NCBI RefSeq assembly: GCF_022539665.2 | Contig: NC_081337.1 | Location: 9,152,679 to 9,216,678, forward strand | Length of the DNA stretch: 64,000 nt | Direction: 5' to 3' | DNA from: Daphnia carinata | Lineage: Eukaryota; Arthropoda; Branchiopoda; Diplostraca; Daphniidae | Part shown: piece by piece, positions 24,059 through 35,600 of the stretch | Position numbering within the stretch: position 1 is the stretch's first letter | How the letters are laid out: each line of letters opens with the position of its first letter | Made by a program: the position numbers and the translations under genes | Notes under the pieces: model-generated | Told to the model about the DNA's origin: nothing | What the model saw: only the letters and a program-made list of their open reading frames with translations | Databases searched by the model: none

Positions 24059-25314
24059 AAATAATTAATACCATAATACGCAGGAATACACAGGCGACCG
24101 ATGGAGGAAATTCAATTCCGTACTTCAAATTATTATAACTTTTCGTCATCACATCCACACCAGAAACCTTCGCAGGTTCATTATTGCTATTAATCTAAAT
24201 TAAGAAAATAAAACATAGATAAGCATAAAACATTCTTATTGATATAGCTTACATGGTACATAAATTCATCATCTACCACATTCCTGTATATTCCTGGCAG
24301 GAGCTTCTAAAAGGCCATGCCGTTCCTTCTAAAAGACCATGCAGTTGCAAATGATCCCCATAGCCAAAACTTGAATACGAAAGTTTGGAAGAACCCTTCG
24401 TGTTGGCCACAGAGATCTTCCATGGGCTTTCCGATTGGACGTTCCATGCACCATAAAAAAAACAGAAAGGTTAGGAATTTGGTTGTTTTAATCCCTATAC
24501 GTTAAGGTAAACAATGTACCTGGTCTCAGCAGTCTCAGCAGTCTTGACAGCAATTTCCATCATAACCTCATATTATCTCATTTTATGGAAAAAGAATTTG
24601 GTTGGCATAGTTCAGAATAAAAATTGTTGCATTCAAATCTTCTGACAGTTGGGATTTAGGAATGTCACCTTAGGGAGTGCAAACCGCGATTTTCAAAACC
24701 ATTAAATGCTTGTTAGCCATTGAAAGATTGCTGGCTGACGAAGGCATTCATTTTGGGACATGACTAATGAGCTGCTCATGGATACAGCTCTTTTTTTTTT
24801 TGGTCCTCTCCAGGATGACGTGAATTCCAGCACGTTCTACATGCATATCAGCACTTAGCGATACATCAATTAAAACAATTAAAATAGTACCACCTTTTAA
24901 TGTTTTTGACACCATGATTCATCTTTGTTGCAATTGGGAAGGCAAGGCAACTGATCTATGGTGATTTATTCATCACTTGCCGTAACCATTGTCCCAATGT
25001 ATCAGCTTTTCTGTCAACAGTAGTTTGCTAATACATTGCCGATTAAAATAAAAAAACTAAACAAACTCAGCGGAAAAGCATTACCAGGGGGTAAGATCTT
25101 GCATGTTGACGAAGAATCCTAGATTTATCATGTACGTGGCAGAATATCCACATTGCCTGGATGGCGCAATCCTTTGCGTAATCACACAAATAATAAGTAA
25201 AACATATTGAATTGAAACCAAATTTAACTGACGTTTTACCCAACAGCCGGCTAGCACCTCTGAATTCCAAAACTACTACGCCTACACATTCGTATCGAGC
25301 CATAGGCATTTGTT
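24059..25314. other. Spacer inside the repeat island
   Basis: No gene recognised. Open frames are short and without domain features. It may be unique host DNA or an older decayed repeat; I found no copy of it elsewhere in the window. Confidence 0.4.
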
Positions 25315-25414
25315 TCGGTTGCTGTCACCATCTACCGACCGTTAGATGGCGATAGCAGTGAAAGAGAAAACAAAGGCCGATATTTTTTTTTTTCGGTAAA
25401 ACGGATTGCCATAG
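25315..25414. repeat. Small hairpin (MITE-like) element, copy b (degraded)
   Basis: Shares the palindromic core (CACCATCTACCG ... TAGATGGCGATAGCAGTG) and the right terminal sequence (GGTAAAACGGATTGCCATAG) with the hairpins at 20845, 27443 and 32029. The left terminal sequence is barely recognisable and the G-rich run is absent. Confidence 0.65.
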
Positions 25415-25730
25415 CTTTATCCAAATCAGCGTTCAGTTTTTGTTATATTGTGTCGTTTTCGGTAAACGTAGTACCATATTTAGTTAAGCGCCATCTAACG
25501 GCGGCCACAAGGCAAACCTAAAACTGGGCTTCGTTGTTGCGTCCTCCTAAATAAATGCAGTTCAAAATCGGAAAACGTGACGTTGCACTCCGCCAGCGTG
25601 TCAGCATATCAGCTATACAACAATGTCACTTTGGGAGTCGCTGCAGGACAACCGACAAAACGTACGAATCATTTCTCATACCCCGAAACTTGACTCAAAC
25701 CCCCACAGGTATAGATACCCACAGATATAA

Positions 25731-26147
25731 TTTTTAATAGGGAAAATTTTTTAGCCCGACAAAATAAGCCCTACAAAATAAGCCCGACTTTCTGTTTTTT
25801 TTTATGTTTAATTCATAAACTATAAGGCCTATTTAAAAATAAACCTTATTTTCGTGAACAGCACTCCTTTCTGCATCGAAATCATGTGTTTTAAGCAAAA
25901 TTTAAAATTTGGCCAAAAATGAAAAACTAAGAAGGCTATAGCCTTCCCACTTTTTCAATTTTCGTCAAATTCTAGATTTACTTAAAAATACATTATTCCC
26001 ATTTGAAATTGATCGCTGATCATGAAAATCGGGTATATTTTTATATAAGGCTTATGCTTTTTGAATAAACCGTAAAAAAAAAGAAAGTTGGGCTTATATT
26101 GTCGGGGTTTGTCGGGCTTAAAATTTTTTGCTATTACAAAATAATAT
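25731..26147. repeat. AT-rich fold-back element with AGCCCGACAAAATAAGCCC ends
   Basis: The left end reads TAATAGGGAAAATTTTTTAG followed by AGCCCGACAAAATAAGCCC. The right end is the inverted equivalent (GTCGGGCTTAAAATTTTTT, GCTATTA). The interior is AT-rich and also roughly symmetrical. A similar left end recurs at 26443 and a shorter one at 27273-27300. Confidence 0.7.
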
Positions 26148-26448
26148 CATTAGATCTAGATAACTATATATGACTCTTATTCAAAATTTAACAAGGAACA
26201 CGAAAATGAAATTTGTTTTTACGTAGAGTGTATGGTTTTTGAATAATCAAAAAAGTTTGATGTGTTTCGCTAGCGCTGTAGCGTACTGGCGCGCTAGTAA
26301 TGGTTTCGATTCGGGCCTAATTTTATATTTTAGATTACTCAAAAACTATAGACTCTACGTAAAAACAAATTCCATTTTCGTGTTCCTTGGTTAATTTGCA
26401 TCAGAATCGTATATATTTATCCATATTTCATGATATTATTTTTTAATA
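26148..26448. repeat. Second AT-rich hairpin next to the first
   Basis: Inverted halves: AATATCAT near 26145 pairs with ATGATATT near 26428, and AAGGAACACGAAAATG near 26192 pairs with CATTTTCGTGTTCCTT near 26374. The loop carries a GC-rich core, CTAGCGCTGTAGCGTACTGG at 26270-26289, whose reverse complement appears again near 27102-27120. Confidence 0.7.
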
Positions 26449-27442
26449 GGGAAAAATTTTAAGTCCGACAAAATAAGCCCTACAAAATAAGCCCGACTTT
26501 CTGTTTTTTATGTTTAATTCAAAAACTATAAGACCTATTAAAAAAACCTTATTTCCGTGAAAAGCATTCCATTCTGCATCGAAATCATGTATTTTCAATC
26601 AAATCCATGCCTTCTCACTATTGTCAAAATCGGCCAAAAAACGAAATCTTTTAGAATCCAAAAAAAATAACACAGTACATCTCAAATTGAACGCTGGTTA
26701 CGATATCGGTGTTTGTTTTCTAGTAAGACCAACTATTTTTCACTAAACGGAAAAAATGCTTTTAGCGCACATATTTGGGTTAGTTGTTTTTTGTAATTTA
26801 TTCAAAAACTATACGCTCTATGAAAAAATGAACTTCATATTCATGATTCTCATTCAATTTTGAATCAGAATCATGTGTTTTCAATCAAATCTAAATTTTG
26901 GCCAAAAATGAAAAAATGGGAAGGCTACAGACTTCTCACTTTTGTCAAAATCGGTCAAAAAACGAAATCTTTTAGAATCCAACAAAAATAGCACAGTATG
27001 TCTCAAATTGAAAGTTGATTACGATTTAGGTGTTTTTTTTTTCTCGTCAGACCCATTGTTTTTCAATAAACGGACAAAACGGAGATTCAACAGTAGCGCG
27101 CCAGTACGCTACAGCGCTAGCGCAATGCAGCATAAATCTTCGATTCATTTCAGAAACGGTTGTCTTTATCCAAAAACGAATAACTTTCTCGTAATCAGCA
27201 TTAAATTTTTAGTATGTCCTATGATGTTCAAGCAATTCCAATGAATGTCAGTTTTTACAGTAAATTTTTTTAAGCCCGACAAAATAATAAGCCCGACTTT
27301 TCTTTTTTTCCTTACAATTTGTTCAAAAACTATAAGCCCTATGAAAAAAATGAACTCCATAGTCATGATTTTCATTCAATTTTTAATCGGAATCATGTAA
27401 TTTCAGTCAAATCAAAATTTTGGCAAGTAAAATTGTTTCAGC
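26443..27442. repeat. Degenerate copies of the AT-rich fold-back family
   Basis: Contains another left end (26443-26500), two copies of a sentence around TCAAAATCGGCCAAAAA / GAAATCTTTTAGAATCCAA (about 26622 and 26946), the reverse-complement GC-rich core (about 27092-27121), and a short repeated AAGCCCGACAAAATAATAAG at 27273-27292. This looks like nested and partly deleted members of the same family rather than one intact unit. Confidence 0.55.
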
Positions 27443-27595
27443 CTATGGCAATCCGTTATACCCAAAATTTAAAAAAATTTCGGCCTTTTTTTTCTATTTC
27501 ACTGCTATCGCCATCTACCGGTGGGTAGCAGTAAAACAGAAAGTAAGGCCGATATTTTTTTGGGGGGGAGGGGAGGGTAATACGGGTTGCCATAG
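27443..27595. repeat. Small hairpin (MITE-like) element, copy c
   Basis: Same terminal sequences and same palindromic core as the 20845 copy. It lacks the long C run and so is slightly shorter. It forms the left border of the large palindrome. Confidence 0.8.
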
Positions 27596-28890
27596 ATTGC
27601 ATCAAACTTACCCATTTGGCAACCCAAGTGTGGATATGTTTTTCTTTGATAATTATTTTATTTTGCTACTATGCTTGGTAAACTGCAATCATGCCCAATA
27701 TTTTTGCCTTTGCATTTTAGGTCTACTCTTAGGTGATGTATACCTGATCCTGTGTTTTAAAGTGATCTGCTTTCACAGCTGCATTTCTGTGTTCTTTTCT
27801 GTTGGTCTATGGTTCTGAATTGAGGCAAGTATATCTATTATGCTATGTCACTGAGTACTATAGGGAAGGGAATAACTGAAATTGAATGAGATCTATTCTG
27901 ATTCTCCTGATATCCATCTCAACAGGTTTTTGTTTGCTTTTCAACATCCATTTCATAGTGGGATGTGTGGCTTTGATTAACATTGCCATAAAGACTATGA
28001 AAATGGGTGTGGTATGGAAACCCAGAAATGGCATGAGTTCAACATGGACTAGGTACTTCTCGGTTTTTTGTCTATCGAAAAAGTATTTTTAATGCTATTA
28101 TTTTGCATTCACAGAATTTTAGCGGGGTATCAAGTCAAGTCTGGAAGTGTTACAGGATGGAAGAGTGAGCCTACAGTTGAAAAAACACAGAGTGCATTAC
28201 CATTAAGGTATGAGGTACAGTAATAGAGTATGCACATTGTCTAATGAGAAGTACCATCTTGTGTAAATGAATCTTGTATAACAGCAATCCTTTATAGTTC
28301 TGTCACAGCTAGAAGCCTCAAATAATTCTGCTTCTCTTGCTAAAGAACAACTTGTCCTTTACGTTCAGAGTGTTGGTGAAGCTGGGTACTTAAATGGCCC
28401 TAAAGATGTTTAACTTCGCTGGCGTTGCAGCGGTGAACATCATATATGGACTCTTTAGGTATGAAAGGAATTTTCTTGAACGACGAAGCATTTCTCCTCC
28501 TTTTTGCCAACTATGTCTAATCAACAAAAAAAAAAATTTATCCAATAGGAAAGGATTTTCAGCATACTGGGAACACAACTATCAACAATGCAACATTCTA
28601 CGGGTGCTATTTTATCATTCAAGAGCCTTATACAATGATTTTCATCTGCAATTTGTATGTCCTATCCCAAGCTTCTGCCAGAAGTTGAATCTATAAGTCA
28701 TGTAAGTCACATGAGCAACTATTGAGATGCTTAATGGTGTTGTTTTTCTTTTCCCAATATAGGTTCATAGTAACATTGGATCTGAAAAGATTCTTGGTTG
28801 GGGCAAGACACTGAATAAATTGTAATGATTGGATGGATGACGTGACATTTCTATACTTCATTCGGATTCCCGAGACGGTATTTTATATTT
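27596..28890 (+). pseudogene. Segment A, copy 2: gene-like exon fragments
   Basis: Nearly identical to 21012-22330. It differs by small deletions, for example shortening of the frame after IAIKT at about 27993 and a shortened spacer near 28481. The same splice-site-like borders and the same short hydrophobic and LEASNNSASLAKEQL-type readings are present. No continuous protein frame; origin unknown. Confidence 0.45.
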
Positions 28891-29600
28891 AAAAAATTGA
28901 AGTGCATATCTGGGCTCCCTTCCTTTCCGTAGCCCCGTTTCCCCTTGACTCGTAATAAGCCCGTAGGGGGTCATGCCCCTACTGTACGGTATATATAAAA
29001 ACAACATATACCGAGGTTTGGAGGGCTCTGGCCGGAAAGGGGACGTGGGGTGCTGCTTAGTCCGATGATGTGTTCACGGAGGGCGATGTGGCTACCCACA
29101 AATCCGAACTAAAGGTTAATCGCTCCAGTAAAAATGTTCCAAATCTTCGGCTCTTCTTCCGGCTTCTCTTAGCCAATCACCGGGTAATCTCCCCGGTGGG
29201 TCAACAAGGCAGTGTCTCCCCCTGCCTGGGTTGACGGCAACTTTTGAAAGGGCTATTGTGCCCTTTTAAAGTTGCAAAAATAATTGTATCGTGCAGAGAA
29301 TTGTCAATAAATTTTTTTTTTTTTAATTTTTTTCCAAAAATTCGTTTCTTTCATTGTCTGTGTTCGCTGTGGTCATTCATTACACTTATCAACTTTTTTT
29401 TTATTTGGCTTGCTCATTTCATATTTATTATTTTTGCCACCGTGAGGTTAGCATTATATCCATAGGTTTATTGTTTATTTGTAAGTATTCAATTATTTTC
29501 CATTACACTCTTTGAATTCTTCAACTTAGATTCAAGGAACACCGTGTAATACCTGGATTTTTTTTGACGTAATTTTGAATTTGTATTTTATTTAACTCGC

Positions 29601-29661
29601 ATGGGAACCGATCCCCAGACATTCAGCGTGCAACGCCGATGCTCTAACATTGAGCCACGAG
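29601..29661 (-). repeat. tRNA-like module, left arm (copy 2)
   Basis: Identical in wording to 23041-23101: D-arm-like GCTC/GAGC and a degenerate T-arm on the minus strand. Confidence 0.5.
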
Positions 29662-29950
29662 ATATATCTAAATATTTTATTATCGCATATCATATGTTAT
29701 CGTCTAGGATGTTTATGCAGTCTTTCACAACTATATGTTTATCTTTCTATTGCTTTCATAAGGTTCATAGCTCTGTCGTAGAGCCTTGAGCTGAAAGATA
29801 AACTGTTACACTGGGTTCAAACCTCAGTAAATGTATAAATGAAGTAGAATAAATGTAGAAGCTATATTGCAGAATTGCATTTCAGTTTTATTGTCAGTGT
29901 AAATGCAAGTCCACAAGTGACTAGAAAAAAATTCAACTTGACACCATATG

Positions 29951-30008
29951 ATTCATATTCATTGGTAGAGCATCGGCGCGGTTGAACATCCAGGGTTCGA
30001 TCCCTGGA
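29951..30008 (+). repeat. tRNA-like module, right arm (copy 2), deleted
   Basis: Keeps the A-box half and a perfect T-arm CCAGGGTTCGATCCCTGG. It has lost part of the D-stem and part of the anticodon-loop region compared with 23387-23455, so it cannot be a functional tRNA. Confidence 0.55.
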
Positions 30009-30622
30009 AAATAATAATAGAATGATTACAGATAAACGATAAACCAATGGAAACAATGCTTACCATCAAAGGTTGCATAAATAATACAGGTGAATTGAGC
30101 AAGCTAAATAAAAAAAAAGTTGATAAGTGTAATGAATGACCACAGCGAACACAGGCAATGAAAGAAACAAATTTTTGGAAAAAAATTTAAAAAAAAAAAT
30201 TTTTATTGACAATTCTCTGCACGTTACAATTATTTTTGCAACTTTAAAAGGCACAATAGCCCTTTCAAAAGTTGCCGTCAACCCAGGCAGGGGGAGACAC
30301 TGCCTTGTTGACCCACCGGGGAGATTACCCGGTGATTGGCTAAGAGAAGCCGGAAGAAGAGCTGAAGATTTGGAACATTTTTACAGGAGCGATTAACCTT
30401 TAGTTCGGATTTGTGGGTAGCCACAGAGCCCTCCGTGAACACATCATCGGACTAAGCAGCACCCCACGTCCCCTTTCCGGCCAGAGCCCTCCAAACCTCG
30501 GTATATGTTGTTTTTATATATACCGTACAGTAGGGGCATGACCCCCTACGGGCTTATTACGAGTCAAGGGGAAACGGGGCTACGGAAAGGAAGGGAGCCC
30601 AGATATGCACTTCAATTTTTTA

Positions 30623-32028
30623 AATATAAAATACCGTCTCGGGAATCCGAATGAAGTATAGAAATGTCACGTCATCCATCCAATCATTACAATTTATTCA
30701 GTGTCTTGCCCCAACCAAGAATCTTTTCAGATCCAATGTTACTATGAACCTATATTGGGAAAAGAAAAACAACACCATTAAGCATCTCAATAGTTGCTCA
30801 TGTGACTTACATGACTTATAGATTCAACTTCTGGCAGAAGCTTGGGATAGGACATACAAATTGCAGATGAAAATCATTGTATAAGGCTCTTGAATGATAA
30901 AATAGCACCCGTAGAATGTTGCATTGTTGATAGTTGTGTTCCCAGTATGCTGAAAATCCTTTCCTATTGGATAAATTTTTTTTTTTTGTTGATTAGACAT
31001 AGTTGGCAAAAAGGAGGAGAAATGCTTCGTCGTTCAAGAAAATTCCTTTCATACCTAAAGAGTCCATATATGATGTTCACCGCTGCAACGCCAGCGAAGT
31101 TAAACATCTTTAGGGCCATTTAAGTACCCAGCTTCACCAACACTCTGAACGTAAAGGACAAGTTGTTCTTTAGCAAGAGAAGCAGAATTATTTGAGGCTT
31201 CTAGCTGTGACAGAACTATAAAGGATTGCTGTTATACAAGATTCATTTACACAAGATGGTACTTCTCATTAGACAATGTGCATACTCTATTACTGTACCT
31301 CATACCTTAATGGTAATGCACTCTGTGTTTTTTCAACTGTAGGCTCACTCTTCCATCCTGTAACACTTCCAGACTTGACTTGATGCCCCGCTAAAATTCT
31401 GTGAATGCAAAATAATAGCATTAAAAATACTTTTTCGATAGACAAAAAACCGAGAAGTACCTAGTCCATGTTGAACTCATGCCATTTCTGGGTTTCCATA
31501 CCACACCCATTTTCATAGTCTTTATGGCAATGTTAATCAAAGCCACACATCCCACTATGAAATGGATGTTGAAAAGCAAACAAAAACCTGTTGAGATGGA
31601 TATCAGGAGAATCAGAATAGATCTCATTCAATTTCAGTTATTCCCTTCCCTATAGTACTCAGTGACATAGCATAATAGATATACTTGCCTCAATTCAGAA
31701 CCATAGACCAACAGAAAAGAACACAGAAATGTAGCTGTGAAAGCAGATCACTTTAAAACACAGGACCAGGTATAGATCATCTAAGAGTAGATATACCTGC
31801 CTCAATTCAGAACCATAACCCAATGGAAAAAAACACAGAAATGTAGCTGTGAAAGCAGATCACTTTAGAACACAGGACAAGGTATAGATCATCTAAGAGT
31901 AGACCTAAAATGCAAAGACAAAAATATTGGGCATAATTGCAGTTTACCAAACATAGTAGCAAAATAATAATTGTCAAAGAAAGACATATGCACACTTGGG
32001 TTGAAGAACGGGTAAGTCTGATGCAATT
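30623..32028 (-). pseudogene. Segment A, copy 3 (inverted)
   Basis: Reverse complement of 27596-28890 with few differences, so its gene-like fragments read on the minus strand. It also carries an extra internal duplication of about 116 bases (31678-31909). No continuous protein frame. Confidence 0.45.
31678..31909. repeat. Tandem duplication of about 116 bases in inverted segment A
   Basis: Two adjacent units, each running from ATA(C)TTGCCTCAATTCAGAACC to ATCATCTAAGAGTAGA, lie at about 31678-31793 and 31794-31909, with a handful of mismatches between them. The other two copies of segment A have only one unit. Confidence 0.85.
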
Positions 32029-32216
32029 TATGGCAATCCGTTTAACCAGCCCCCCTCCCCCTCCCCACAAAATATAATAAAAATATCGGCTTTACTTTCT
32101 GTTTTACTGCTACCCACCGGTAGATGGCGATAGCAGTGAAATAGAAAAAAGGGGCCGAAATTGTTTTTTTTTTGGGGGGGGGGGGGGGAGGGGGGGGGGT
32201 AAAATGGATTGCCATA
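32029..32216. repeat. Small hairpin (MITE-like) element, copy d (inverted border)
   Basis: Begins TATGGCAATCCGTTTAACC and ends GGTAAAATGGATTGCCATA, with the palindromic ACCGGTAGATGGCGATAGCAGT core and a long G-rich run (32174-32200). It forms the right border of the large palindrome. Confidence 0.8.
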
Positions 32217-32343
32217 CAGCATCTTCCGTTTGTATGTAGGTATTGGGGGCCGATCCCAATTAGATAATGTTGCATGTTCTCTATTAATTTCCAGAAACAA
32301 ATGGTAAACTAAAAATGAGAGTTAATGGGTAACAAGGATAAGT

Positions 32344-32349
32344 TTTATT
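32344..32349 (-). terminator. Candidate polyadenylation signal of the Methuselah-like gene
   Basis: AATAAA on the minus strand, about 320 bases past the stop codon at 32669 and just outside the fold-back element. Position-based inference only. Confidence 0.35.
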
Positions 32350-32668
32350 GAATTCTGAGACTTGCCGAAATTCCCCATTTCGAGTAATGCACTTGGTCTT
32401 AAAACGGGAATATCTGTTTCTAGTTTTTATAATAATATTAAGAGTGTAACTGAGTTTCTCTTGGATTTGGTATTGGGAAGTTTTAAATGTTTACTTCTCA
32501 CATCCTGAATAAAAGTAACAAAATTATAAACCCTGACAAAAAACCTTAATTCGTTAATTGTCATAAAGTGCTATATTATGAAGTCCTTTTGTTGTTGTAA
32601 CAACTTACAATTTCACAGTAGCGAATCATGTTGTCAACCCGGTAGCTAAACTAGTTTTGGTAAACTCG

Positions 32669-35600
32669 TTACATAATGGTAACTTCAACGAATCCCACTT
32701 GAGATTCACCAATGTGATGCCCTCCGCCGTCCAAAGTAATGGAGGACTGAGAAGTCATCATAGACATTCGTCTATTGGTTGATTGTTGAGTTGAAATTGA
32801 AGGGCCTCCGTCGGTATTTGCGCGATGGAGGCGATTACCGTGAGAAGAACGTTTGTTGAAAATTCTTTTCATACGGAGCGTCAGGTAGTGACGAACGTCT
32901 CGTTGTAGAAGAATAAAAATTATGAAAATGACGACTCCGCGCAGAGAATTAAGTAGGTTTCCAAAGTAAAAGAAATATTGAAGTTGAGAATTATCCTTGA
33001 AGACCGCTGATGCGCCATATAAATAGACAGGTAGCCAACCAGCAACCTCAATGACCCAGGGGATTCCGGTGATGAAAAAAAGTTTTAGTGCCATTTTAAA
33101 ACTAAACGAGAAAAAGAGTTGCCAAACATAAAATAGTACATTGCATAAGAGAACTGTTATGAAATGAGCTTACTCTTGCTGTTCTCTTGAACCTTTCTGG
33201 CTCCTTTTGTTTGACCGTATTGCCAATCCTTGTTTCTTTTTCCAGCAGTGCATCAGGTTGGGATTGAAGAGCAATGATAGAAAACATGCAATGTCAATCA
33301 ATAGAAGAGAGCCAACAGGTGCATAGAAAAAGATTAGTGCTGAATTCCCATCTAACGAAATATTAATATTCGTTCAGTTATTTGGCATTAAACTGCTTAA
33401 CACACCAAGAAGAATACGAACTTTCAGGGAACCAGCAGCTCATAAGACCTATATTGGGATTGGCAGTGTCGGGAACTCCAAGCTGTTTGGATTGGAACTG
33501 CGCAATTAAAGCAGCCGTTACTGCAAATGCTGGTACACCCCAACCGAACGCCGAATAGGGGATGAATAGAATTTCGTTTGACACTTTGAATGAGCCGCTA
33601 TGATTGTAATAAAGTGTTACACATGATTACTAAATTGCCGAATTGAAAGAGGAGCGGGATCGTGTTACCTGAAAATACGGTAGTAGTCAAAACAGTACAC
33701 TGTTAACCACGCAAATGATGCAATTAATGCACCATAAGTAATATAACCTGTTCATAAATGCAAAATGCTAAGATGAAGATGAACAATACATTGTACTGAC
33801 AATTTGTTTACCTATGGTAACACATGAAGTTTCAGCTGCGTTGATGTGTTCTCGTTGAGCAATTGTTAAACAAATGAACGCCTGTAATCCAACCAAAGTA
33901 CAAAATTTGGGAGTGTATAAATTAGGAACATTAATTGATTTACTAATGCTAGAGTAATGACGTGGCACAACAAAATGCGACCGGTCAGCATCATTGCCAT
34001 TGTTGAAATCCTGCTCCTTCTGTTCCCTGCTCCCAAGCCTGATGTAACTAATTTCGCTGAACCTAAAATAGATCCATTTGAAAATTTCGTAATTTAGTAT
34101 TAGTAACTCGAAAAGAAAACGTGCAAAACTGTTACCTGTTGCTGGAACAAAAAAGTAAATGATGAATGTCAATAATAAACTTGCTACCGAAATCGAGTGA
34201 AGGATTGGGTAATAAATTGACACATGGAAATCAGACGTACAGCGAAAAATATATGGATGATGGAAAATTTGCTTGTCATCGCGAAAAATGGCAAGGTCGA
34301 CACAAAAAGGTTTCTGTTTTATCTTGAGGTCCCAGTAATTTTCAATGTAAAAATGAATTGAAAGAAGAAGTTCGTTTTCGCCATCGGATTGAAATACTGG
34401 TTTTATCCAGCTATCATCGGTTAATCCCACACGAGTTAGTTGGCAGGAGAGAGAGTTATTGGGAGTCATGATGGTGGCAATATGATGTGTGTTCAAGAGG
34501 TAGCTGTGTAAGGCCTGCGAAACGGTCCATTCGCTATCAGATGATTCATCTAGCGTGCTTAATGGTTGGCAGATGTTCCGCTCGTCCATCACTTGTCCAG
34601 GTGGACAACATTTAGGTGTTTTAATTTTGTCAGATTCATTGCGATCATTCTCATAAAAAGGACCGGAATCAACAGGATAGTCATGTTCTGAAAACTCAAG
34701 TGCCTGCATATCTCCACAGTAAAAGGCTTGGATCGAAACCACGGGCAAACCAGCATAATCGATATCTACCACGTCTTCTATGCAACGTTCCGTAGCGAAT
34801 AGTTGGTCACTCGACTCACTATTCGTATCGCCATTGTTAGTTTCTATACTGCCATTTGAAGCCAGTTGGAAGTTGGCGGTTGATAACCGATATGCTGGTT
34901 CGACGCAATTTGGCAAACCGATATGAAAGAATAATTCATCGTTTCCTGTGACTTGAAGGTTGTCAAAGTAATGTGTTCTAAATCCTTGATTTTTTACACA
35001 TAAATGAAGTTGCATGGAAAACACTTCATTTGGATCACAGCACTTGCGAATCACCGTACGCCCGGCCATAGCGGACAATTCTACAGGGGGTGTTGATTGC
35101 ACAAAGTCTAACTGCAGCTTCCCACGGCCATCGATCGCGCTTGTGGGAAAGGATTGGCCATGCGAACTACAAATAATCGCTACTCTTCTACCCTAAACAA
35201 ATGACAGTTAATAACAATAGATTAAAATGTAATTGGTAGAAATTCAACATCAATCATACTTTGGTGAAATCTTCATTCTCAAAATAGTCTTCGATGCAGT
35301 AATCTTTGCTAGCGAAAAGCCAAAACCGATGAGGCACTATCAGTTGGCCAGACGCGAGCGGATAAAAGAGGTCTGCCACAAACACATCTCGCTGTAATAA
35401 TAGAAACTCCGTACAATTGCTTGGAAATCCCGTTTCAATTCGAAAATCTTCATCGGTATAATGGTGCGGCCAGTTTTTTTCGGGACCAAAGAAAATCTGC
35501 TGCTGATGTTCGATATGCGGCGATGGTGGATAGGCTGTGATTGAATACTCTACGCACCGTTCTTTACGATCAACCACTTCTTCCTCCCAATTGAAATTAT

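Larger units (their letters stand above)
28891..30622. repeat. Palindromic block B, copy 2 (head-to-head arms)
   Basis: Almost the same sequence as 22331-24058. The left arm runs to about 29665 and the right arm from about 29950. The extra roughly 100 bases in the left arm are retained. This block is the centre of the 4.8 kb palindrome. Confidence 0.8.
27443..32216. mobile_element. Fold-back element, copy 2: near-complete 4.8 kb palindrome
   Basis: Order: border hairpin (27443-27595), segment A (27596-28890), left arm of block B, central loop, right arm of block B (ends about 30622), inverted segment A (30623-32028), inverted border hairpin (32029-32216). The two halves are reverse complements over about 2 kb with few differences, so the element could fold completely. 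No transposase was seen. Candidate explanations are a large fold-back transposon or an inverted segmental duplication centred on a head-to-head repeat. Confidence 0.85.

Noticed and set aside
33102-33287. Frame giving ETRIGNTVKQKEPERFKR in the Methuselah-like gene, at first suggesting a frameshift
   Set aside because: The other frame of exon 8 encodes TM5 and is the only one that fits the phases of both neighbouring exons, so no frameshift is needed.
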